Below, piece by piece: positions 57,696 to 64,000 of a stretch of 64,000 nucleotides of DNA. A program made the position numbers and the translations under genes. Below the pieces are notes generated by a model. That model saw nothing but the letters and a program-made list of their open reading frames with translations. It did no database searches and was not told the DNA's origin. How positions within the stretch are numbered: position 1 is the stretch's first letter; each line of letters starts with the position of its first letter. Source of the DNA: Nostoc sp. B(2019) (GTDB lineage: Bacteria; Cyanobacteriota; Cyanobacteriia; Cyanobacteriales; Nostocaceae); contig NZ_WVID01000019.1 in NCBI RefSeq assembly GCF_010091925.1, positions 62,001 to 126,000 on the forward strand, written 5' to 3'.

Positions 57696-60242
57696 TTAAT
57701 CCTTAACAGTCTTGGTTTTAAATAGCCGCATTCCATTTGCAGTAACTAATAAGGAAGTCCCTGTATCTGCTAAAACGGCTACAGCTAACCCAACAAATCC
57801 AAAGGTTCCCAACAGCAGAAACAAACCTTTTGTTACTAAAGAAAAGACAACATTCTGTTGAATCACAGATACAGTGCGACGGCTTAGTTCTACTGCATAA
57901 GCAAGTCGTCTGAGGTCGCTTCCCACGATCACGACATCTGCTGTCTCCAGAGCAATATCAATTCCACCAACTGCAAAACTGATATCCGCAGCAGCAAGCG
58001 CAGGAGCATCGTTAATACCATCCCCAACCATACCTACTACTCCTCTTTGACGCAGGAGTTGAATTTCTTCAAGTTTATCTTCTGGTAGCAGTTCTGCTCG
58101 GTACTCTGTAATCCCAGCTTGCTGGGCAATCTGCTTGGCAACAGCAGTGCGATCGCCCGTCAACATCACCAACCGCTTTAATCCAATCCGCCTCAACTGT
58201 CGCAGGGCTTCTGTCGCTTCCAAGCGGATACCATCAGAAAGTGCGATCGCTCCTAATAACCCTCCGTTCGTCCCTACCAACACCGGAATTTGACCAAGTT
58301 GTTCAATTTCAGTTAACAAAGATTCAGCTTCATCAGACAAGCAAATACCTTGGTCTGAAAACAACCGTCGATTACCAACAAAATACAACATCTCACCAAA
58401 GTTTGCCTGAATTCCTTTACCGGGTAATGCGGTAAAATCAAGAGGCGTTGCTAACTCCAGCCCCAAATCTTGAGCCTTTGCCACAATAGCTTTTGCTAGG
58501 GGATGTTCAGACTGTTGTTCTAAGGAAGCAGCAATCTGTAATACCATGTCTGCATTCACTTTCCCCAAGTCATAAACCTGCTGCACAATGGGCAGCCCTT
58601 GTGTAATTGTGCCAGTTTTATCAAAAGCAAGGGTAGTTAGGTGTCCAGCCGTCTCCAGTGCATTACCCCCTTTAAATAAAACGCCCTGACGAGTTGCCGC
58701 ACCAATGGCACTGACAATTGAAACTGGGGTAGAAATGACTAAGGCACAGGGACAAGCAATTACTAGCATGACCAGTGCGCGGTAAAGCCAGACGTTAAAA
58801 GGTTGAGCAAAAGCCAAGGGTGGTATTAGAGCAATGGCGATCGCTGCTAAAATCACTATCGGAGTGTAGACCTGTGCAAACTTATCCACCCACTGCTGCG
58901 AGGGTGCGCGGCTTTCTTGAGCTTGTTCCACCAAATTAATAATTTTGGCAACGGTTGTATCGCTAGAAGTGTGCGTAACTTTAACTTCTAAAAAACCTGT
59001 CTGATTTAGTGTTCCAGCAAAGACAGTATCCCCAACGGCTTTATCTTCTGGGATTGACTCTCCCGTAATTGGAGACTGGTCAATGGCACTGGTACCAGAA
59101 ACAACTAGACCATCCAACGCCACACGCCCTCCTGGTCGAATCGTCAAAATTTCACCTAGCTGAACACTTTCAACCGGAACTGTAAATTCCTGATTCCCGC
59201 GCTTAACTGTAGCAGTAGGTGGAGTCAAATCCATCAGTGAGCGAATTGCGTTGCGGGTACGACCAAAGGTGAAAATCTGTAATGTTGTGCCTAAAGAGAA
59301 CAAAAAGACAACCAGCCCCCCTTCAAACCAGTCTCCTAAAATCACTGCCCCAATCACCGAAATAGTCATCAGCAGATTCATATCGGCGCGGCGCAAGCGC
59401 AACTCAAACAAACCAGCCCGTGCGATCGGATAGCCAGCAATTACTATACCAATGCCATAAAAAGCTCGTGCAATCCAGATGGGTAGTACTAAATACTGAG
59501 TAAGTAAACCTAAAACTAAACCTATACCTGCAAGTATGACACTCTGTCCTCGACGATTTTCAATCCAGAATCTCCAGCTTGTTAAGTCGGATTTTTGTTT
59601 TTGTTTGGACTTGTTTATTGGCTGAGAATGCTCGTAGTTATGATCATGGCTATGGTTATGCTCGTGGTCATGACCACAAGAATCAGTATGATGATGGGAA
59701 CTTGCTTCAACACCCTCCTCGACCGTGTAACCTAAATCTTGAATCCGGTCATAAATTGCTTTCTCATTCACCAATTGTGGGTCATAGGATATATGCAATC
59801 TTTCGCTGGCAAAACTGACCGATGCTTCTTGTACGCCTATGATCTTCTGCACCCCAGCCTCAATGGTTTTGGCACAACTGCCACAATCCATCCCGCCAAT
59901 TTGTAGCTGTAGCGTTTGCAGAGAAACTATATCTACGTTATGGTCATGATTTTGGTGGTCATGGTCGTGTTCACCGCCACAGGAATGAGTCTGCTGATGG
60001 GATTGCGCCTCATGACTTTGCTCTATTGTATAACCCAAACCTTTAATTCGGTTATGGATACTCTTTTCACTCAATACCTCTGCGTCATAGGAAACTCTGG
60101 CTTTACCAGTTGTAAAGTTTACCGTTGCTTCTGTAACACCGTGTAACTGTTGCAAAGCGACTTCAATTGTCTTGGCGCAGCTTCCGCAGTCCATACCGCC
60201 AACTTGCAAAGTTTGGGTTTTGAGCGAAGGAGTTTGAGTCAT
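57696..60242 (-). CDS. Zn/Cd/Pb-type P1B ATPase with two HMA domains
   Basis: An 848-residue pump from MTQTPSLK; the frame reaches 60329 but through the operator. It has two HMA domains (both GGMDCGSCAKTIE), each followed by a His-Asp stretch (HDHDHQNHDH and DHEHNHSHDHNYEH), then eight membrane helices, TGES, CPCALVIS, DKTGTITQ and [20 protein letters not shown] with CPCALVIS fits ZiaA/ZntA/AztA-type divalent export. The repeated HMA-His unit is a clear internal duplication. Confidence 0.88.
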   Translation of the reverse strand: MTQTPSLKTQTLQVGGMDCGSCAKTIEVALQQLHGVTEATVNFTTGKARVSYDAEVLSEKSIHNRIKGLGYTIEQSHEAQSHQQTHSCGGEHDHDHQNHDHNVDIVSLQTLQLQIGGMDCGSCAKTIEAGVQKIIGVQEASVSFASERLHISYDPQLVNEKAIYDRIQDLGYTVEEGVEASSHHHTDSCGHDHEHNHSHDHNYEHSQPINKSKQKQKSDLTSWRFWIENRRGQSVILAGIGLVLGLLTQYLVLPIWIARAFYGIGIVIAGYPIARAGLFELRLRRADMNLLMTISVIGAVILGDWFEGGLVVFLFSLGTTLQIFTFGRTRNAIRSLMDLTPPTATVKRGNQEFTVPVESVQLGEILTIRPGGRVALDGLVVSGTSAIDQSPITGESIPEDKAVGDTVFAGTLNQTGFLEVKVTHTSSDTTVAKIINLVEQAQESRAPSQQWVDKFAQVYTPIVILAAIAIALIPPLAFAQPFNVWLYRALVMLVIACPCALVISTPVSIVSAIGAATRQGVLFKGGNALETAGHLTTLAFDKTGTITQGLPIVQQVYDLGKVNADMVLQIAASLEQQSEHPLAKAIVAKAQDLGLELATPLDFTALPGKGIQANFGEMLYFVGNRRLFSDQGICLSDEAESLLTEIEQLGQIPVLVGTNGGLLGAIALSDGIRLEATEALRQLRRIGLKRLVMLTGDRTAVAKQIAQQAGITEYRAELLPEDKLEEIQLLRQRGVVGMVGDGINDAPALAAADISFAVGGIDIALETADVVIVGSDLRRLAYAVELSRRTVSVIQQNVVFSLVTKGLFLLLGTFGFVGLAVAVLADTGTSLLVTANGMRLFKTKTVKD

Positions 60243-60291
60243 AGCAGCTTTAGAATTAAGGCAAAAAGTTAACTGCCAATATTCTAATACA

Positions 60292-60315
60292 ACAATTGAA
60301 CAACTATTCAATTGT
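60292..60315. promoter_or_regulatory. SmtB/ArsR-type operator
   Basis: A perfect ACAATTGAA-N6-TTCAATTGT inverted repeat lies between the divergent ATPase and repressor genes. The core TGAACA-AC-TATTCA resembles the 12-2-12 sites of SmtB-family repressors. Confidence 0.72.
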
Positions 60316-60375
60316 ACAATTGTTATCATTTTAGGTATTATTGAGATTAATAACCATTGCTAAGTAAAACTTGCT

Positions 60376-60768
60376 ATGAATAAGCACAAGAAAAAGCAGG
60401 ACTTAGACTTAATTCAAAGTTCTGACACCCCTACCTGTGATACTCATCTGGTGCATCTAGATAATGTACGCTCATCTCAAGCTCAAATCTTACCGACAGA
60501 TAAAGCACAACAAATGGCAGAAATTTTTGGGGTGTTAGCAGATACAAACCGTATACGCCTCTTATCAGCTTTGGCTTCTAGTGAGTTGTGTGTTTGCGAT
60601 CTAGCTGCATTAACCAAAATGAGTGAATCAGCAGTTTGCCATCAGCTGCGGTTATTGAAAGCTATGCGTTTAGTCAGCTATCGTCGAGAAGGTCGGAATG
60701 TTTATTATAGTTTGGCTGACAGTCACGTCATCAACTTATATCGCTCTTTAGTGGAAAATTTAAATTAA
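60376..60768 (+). CDS. ArsR/SmtB-family metal repressor (ZiaR/AztR-like)
   Basis: A 130-residue winged-helix protein. The N-terminus has a Cys/His pair (TPTCDTHLVH), the alpha-3 region has ELCVCDLAALTKMSESAVCHQLRLLK, and the C-terminal helix has DSHVINLY. C-V-C with an N-terminal Cys matches the alpha-3N site, and DxH...the alpha-5 site, of Zn sensors. It is divergent from the ATPase and would release the operator on zinc binding. Confidence 0.88.
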   Translation: MNKHKKKQDLDLIQSSDTPTCDTHLVHLDNVRSSQAQILPTDKAQQMAEIFGVLADTNRIRLLSALASSELCVCDLAALTKMSESAVCHQLRLLKAMRLVSYRREGRNVYYSLADSHVINLYRSLVENLN

Positions 60769-61070
60769 TAAAATATTGAAGTTTTAACTTATTTGATTAT
60801 CGATTTTTATGTTAGTTTAAAACCCTTTAAATAATAGAATTTTAGACTAATTTTAAAGTATAAAATCAGGTTTTTTTAAAGAAACATTATGAAATAAAGT
60901 GAGCGCAAAGCACGCACTAAACAAACACAACAAAAGATAAAATTTTTCTTTACTTCTGCCTTCTGTCTCATTTTCAATATAGGGCTAATATAGCAGTACT
61001 AAATCATTTGTGATTATATATCTCTTTTTTCTTTCTTCTCTTTGTGTCCTTCTCTACGAGACGCTGCGCG

Positions 61071-61145
61071 TTGGCGTTGGCGTTGGCGTTGGCGTTGGCG
61101 AAGCCTCTCGTAGAGAAGCCTCTCGCAGAGAAGCCTCTCGCAGAG
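61071..61145 (+). repeat. Tandem repeats: 6-bp x5 then 15-bp x3
   Basis: TTGGCG occurs five times in a row (61071-61100), then AAGCCTCTCG(T/C)AGAG three times (61101-61145). The sequence is GC-rich and of the dispersed Nostoc repeat type. It translates as a Gly-Val run in one frame, which is not a gene. Confidence 0.75.
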
Positions 61146-61470
61146 AAGGCGTTCTTGGCGGTTCGTTTCCTTATCTATATTTTCACGACTCATTTAGGAT
61201 TGCTATAGCTGAAATTTGATAGCGATCGCCTTCTTATGTAGAAAGCTCTGGCCTATTTAATTTGTACGTTAGTTAATAGTAATGAAAATATATAAGTAAA
61301 TATTTATGCTTTTGTTGTAAAAATGCCTACAGCAATTCCAAAGCGTATATGTATTATATACATTTGGTTTATTTTTTGGTTCTGGGAAAAGTGTAATTTT
61401 AAAAACATAAATATAGCGTAAATATTATAGTTATTCCTAATAATAATCGCAAGTAAAAATTTCACCCAAA

Positions 61471-61488
61471 TTTCATATCGATATGAAA
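61471..61488. promoter_or_regulatory. 18-bp perfect palindrome upstream of the RND adaptor
   Basis: TTTCATATCGATATGAAA is its own complement. It contains TTTCAT in inverted rather than direct order, 149 bp before the adaptor start. It may be an operator related to the RppA box or for another dimeric regulator. Confidence 0.45.
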
Positions 61489-61636
61489 CACTGGAGAAAG
61501 ACTACTATTCAAACTCCTTAAACTACTCACAAAAGCAATGTAACTAGCTAAAGAAAGCGGTAGTCCAAATTTGCACATTAAATGCCAACATCCAAAGGCG
61601 ATTCTGCTTTCTCACTAACTTAGGACACAACAAGCG

Positions 61637-63334
61637 ATGGGAATCTCTAATTTGTTTCAATGTTCTGCTCCACTGCGTTATGTTTCGTTGACAATGTTGA
61701 GTTTGTTACTACTAAATACTCCTACTACTGTTTTGGCTGGTGGTGGTCATGACCACAGTGGCGGAAGTGCTTTTCAAGCAGGAGGCGAATTGACGGGTTC
61801 TGTTGAAGTAGATGCAGAAACCGCAAAACTGCTAGGAGTTAAGGTCGCACCAGTGCAACGTCAACGATTAGCTGTCGGCATTAAAACTACTGGACAGATT
61901 GAAACCTTACCTAGCCAGAAAGTGGAAGTCACTACCCCAATACAAGGGGTAAAAGTAGTTGAACTTTTGGTAGAACCAGGCGCATCAGTAAATATTGGTC
62001 AACCTGTCGCCGTTGTAACCAGTCCAGATTTAGTGACATTACGCGTGGAATCTCAGGACAAATTAGCACAAGGTCAGGCTGATTTACAGCAAGCTCAAGC
62101 TGACTTGAGGCTGGCTCAACAAAATTATGATCGCTATCAGCAAATAGCCGCCGCAGAAATCGCCCAAGCCCAAAGCCAAGTAGCATTTGCTCAAGAAAAG
62201 TATGAGAAAGATCAAGTGTTAGCCACTGAAGGTGCTTTGGCACGTCGCAACGCTCTTGAATCTCAAACCCAACTAGCAGAAGCTAAAGCTAAACTAACCA
62301 CAGCCAACAGCCGCCGCGATGTCATTGCGGCTGAAAATCAACTCAAACGCGCTCAAGCAGCAGTTAGCCTAGCAAAATCCAATATTAATCGCAGCAGTGC
62401 TATTTATGAAACGCGGCTGCTACAACTAGGAAACCGTGCTAATGCTAAGGGACTAATAACGGTAACAGCTCCGATTTCGGGGAAGGTTGCTGATAGAGAA
62501 GTTACTATCGGCCAATCTTTCCAGGATGCGGGTGGCAGATTAATGACGATTGTTAATGATAGTCGGGTTTTTGCCACAGCGAATATCTATGAAAAAGATT
62601 TAGATAAAGTGAGGACAGGTCAACAGGTAAGGATGAAGGTTGCTAGCGTACCTAATCAATCCTTTACAGGAAAGATTACACGGATTGGCTCAGTAGTGGA
62701 AGGAGAAACGCGAGTAGTACCAGTACAAGCCGAAGTCAATAACACCAGAGGGCAGCTCAAACCCGGAATGTTTGCCGAACTTGAAGTTGTAACAAGCCAG
62801 ACATCTACAGCTACTTTGGCAATTCCCAATTCTGCCGTAGTGGATGCAAATAATAAGAAATTGGTCTATGTCCAAAACGGCAATGCCTTCCAATCTGTTG
62901 AAGTTGAGTTAGGACAAACCTCTGGAGATTTAATTGAGATTAAAAGTGGTTTATTCGAGGGAGATTCAGTAGTTACTCAGCGTGCGCCACAACTTTATGC
63001 ACAGTCGTTAAAAGGTGGCAGTAAACCCAAAGAAGACGACCACTCACAAGAAGGAGATTCGCGCTCAGAGGAAACTGAGGCTAAAGCTAACAGCTTTCCT
63101 GTACCTTTATGGTTGCTCTTATCAGGGGGAGGAGTAGCCATTGCTACCGTAGCTTTCATGGGAGGTAGCTTCTGGTCTGGTCGTCGCACGCGATCGCCTT
63201 TAATAGCAGTGGGCAATTCAGGCTACGAGTATGAAACTGAGATTTATACCGACAACCATAAGCAACCTATCTTATCTCAACCAACCAAGCTTATTGAGAA
63301 TGAAGAACGTGAAAATCCTCATTCACCAAACTAA
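61637..63334 (+). CDS. RND efflux periplasmic adaptor (CusB/CzcB type)
   Basis: A 565-residue adaptor. The signal peptide ends near TVLAGGGHDHSGG. It has a barrel-sandwich (lipoyl-like) half at TTPIQGVKVVELLVEPGASVNIGQPVAVV, a long coiled coil (about 140-250), the second half ITVTAPISGKVADREV, then a beta-barrel domain (VRMKVASVPNQSFTGKIT). An unusual C-terminal extension has a charged linker, one membrane helix (about 488-512) and a cytoplasmic tail. It precedes the pump gene, as in Nrs/Czc-type operons. Confidence 0.88.
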   Translation: MGISNLFQCSAPLRYVSLTMLSLLLLNTPTTVLAGGGHDHSGGSAFQAGGELTGSVEVDAETAKLLGVKVAPVQRQRLAVGIKTTGQIETLPSQKVEVTTPIQGVKVVELLVEPGASVNIGQPVAVVTSPDLVTLRVESQDKLAQGQADLQQAQADLRLAQQNYDRYQQIAAAEIAQAQSQVAFAQEKYEKDQVLATEGALARRNALESQTQLAEAKAKLTTANSRRDVIAAENQLKRAQAAVSLAKSNINRSSAIYETRLLQLGNRANAKGLITVTAPISGKVADREVTIGQSFQDAGGRLMTIVNDSRVFATANIYEKDLDKVRTGQQVRMKVASVPNQSFTGKITRIGSVVEGETRVVPVQAEVNNTRGQLKPGMFAELEVVTSQTSTATLAIPNSAVVDANNKKLVYVQNGNAFQSVEVELGQTSGDLIEIKSGLFEGDSVVTQRAPQLYAQSLKGGSKPKEDDHSQEGDSRSEETEAKANSFPVPLWLLLSGGGVAIATVAFMGGSFWSGRRTRSPLIAVGNSGYEYETEIYTDNHKQPILSQPTKLIENEERENPHSPN

Positions 63335-63508
63335 GTACAGCCTAAGTTCATAGCAAATAAACTCGAACAAACTTTGCGCTTCTGGCCGCTCAACTCTGTG
63401 TCCCTCTGCGTTTCAATTTAAATCCTCGATAGCCACAATTTTACGAAATTTTGTACCAAGGGATTCTAGACGAGGTTTAGGGCTGAAAAATCCTATGTAA
63501 GTCAAAAT

Positions 63509-64000
63509 ATGCTTAATTCTATTGTTAAATGGTCAATCGCTCAACGCTGGCTAGTGGTTATTGCTTCCATCCTCATATCTGTTTGGGGCTTTCTCGTCCT
63601 TACACAAATGCCACTCGATGTATTTCCCAACTTTGCTCCTCCGCAAGTGGAAATTATGACCGAAGCCCCAGGACTTGCTCCAGAAGAGGTGGAGTCCCTC
63701 GTCACTCGACCGATAGAAAGTGTAATTAACGGTACACCTGGACTAGAAGCATTGCGTTCTGCCTCAGCTGTAGGTCTTTCGGCTGTGAGAGCTACTTTTA
63801 GCTTAGATACAGAAATTTATCGCGCCCGCCAATTGGTAACAGAACGGCTGCAACAAGCACGTAGTCAACTACCGCAAGGTGTAGAAGATCCAGAGGTTCT
63901 GCCCGTTAGTTCCCCCTTGGGATGGACTGTCAAATATGCCTTTACTTCTGAAACTACTCCTTTGATGGAGGTCTGGCGAATTGTCAATTGGCAGGTGAAA
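63509..64000 (+). CDS. RND heavy-metal efflux pump (CzcA/CusA type), 5' part
   Basis: 164 codons up to the window end, in one open frame. The start MLNSIVKWSIAQRWLVVIASI and the first periplasmic stretch LDVFPNFAPPQVEIMTEAPGLAPEEVESLVTRPIE are diagnostic for HME-RND pumps, followed by a porter-domain segment with ARQLVTERLQQA. It lies 174 bp after the adaptor. Substrate (Cu, Ni, Co or Zn) cannot be told from this part. Confidence 0.88.
   Translation, partial: MLNSIVKWSIAQRWLVVIASILISVWGFLVLTQMPLDVFPNFAPPQVEIMTEAPGLAPEEVESLVTRPIESVINGTPGLEALRSASAVGLSAVRATFSLDTEIYRARQLVTERLQQARSQLPQGVEDPEVLPVSSPLGWTVKYAFTSETTPLMEVWRIVNWQVK

Larger units (their letters stand above)
60769..61636. other. Intergenic region with tandem repeats and a palindrome
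   Basis: 868 bp without a credible gene. It holds the tandem repeat block at 61071-61145 and an 18-bp perfect palindrome at 61471 upstream of the RND adaptor gene. Confidence 0.6.

Noticed and set aside
61010-61219. 69-codon ORF with Gly-Val and EASRR repeats
   Set aside because: It is made by the 6-bp and 15-bp tandem repeats and has no ribosome site.

Overview
The window looks like part of a large conjugative or mobilisable plasmid (or plasmid-like island) of a filamentous, Nostoc-type cyanobacterium. The grounds are the many HIP1 sites (GCGATCGC), the REP-like dispersed repeats, the cyanobacterial SLH/OprB-type porin and DUF2808 proteins, and the plasmid functions themselves. No rRNA or tRNA gene and no CRISPR array was found. 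All calls come from reading the sequence; no database search was run.

Left part, about 1-30.4 kb, is plasmid backbone. It opens with a cut-off receiver/histidine kinase hybrid and a NarL-type regulator. A six-gene minus-strand operon (6863 to 2499) follows and matches the PRTRC cassette: a ThiF/E1-like enzyme, a JAMM peptidase, an E2-like protein, a ubiquitin-like protein and two accessory proteins. Next come a nonsense-interrupted Uma2 nuclease, a Gp157-like protein, an AEP-type primase, and a relaxase with its MobC partner, then a probable oriT/centromere region with eleven 11-bp iterons. An actin-like segregation operon, a run of plasmid hypotheticals, an AAA+ ATPase, a second actin-like/adaptor pair, a ParA pair with its own repeat cluster, and a replication module (winged-helix protein plus DnaB) complete this half.

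Middle, about 26-34 kb, is a scrap zone: an IS630 fragment, a decayed metal P-type ATPase split by IS debris and a complete IS110 transposase, a truncated rppB copy, and a group II intron maturase remnant.

Right part, about 34-64 kb, is a metal (mainly copper and zinc) homeostasis island with three local regulatory circuits. (1) An RppA/RppB (OmpR-type) two-component system; thirteen copies of an 11-bp-phased direct repeat (TTTCAT-N5-TTTCAT in gene direction) precede rppA, a SbnA-like PLP enzyme with an exporter, a porin, three tandem DUF2808 genes, a His-rich periplasmic protein, copM-like DUF305 and at least one probable small RNA. (2) A MerR-family regulator with four near-identical operator-promoters (TTGACT, 20-bp spacer) upstream of itself, a metallochaperone, a thioredoxin-like protein and a Met-rich secreted peptide. 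(3) A SmtB/ArsR-type repressor divergent from a Zn/Cd-type P-type ATPase, with a CDF transporter behind it. The window ends in an RND efflux adaptor and the start of its pump.

Two double-glycine-leader peptides lie next to the rppAB operon. The most unusual items are the complete ubiquitin-like conjugation cassette, the iteron centromere that resembles R1 parC, the dense RppA-box regulon with small RNA candidates, and the MerR operator set.
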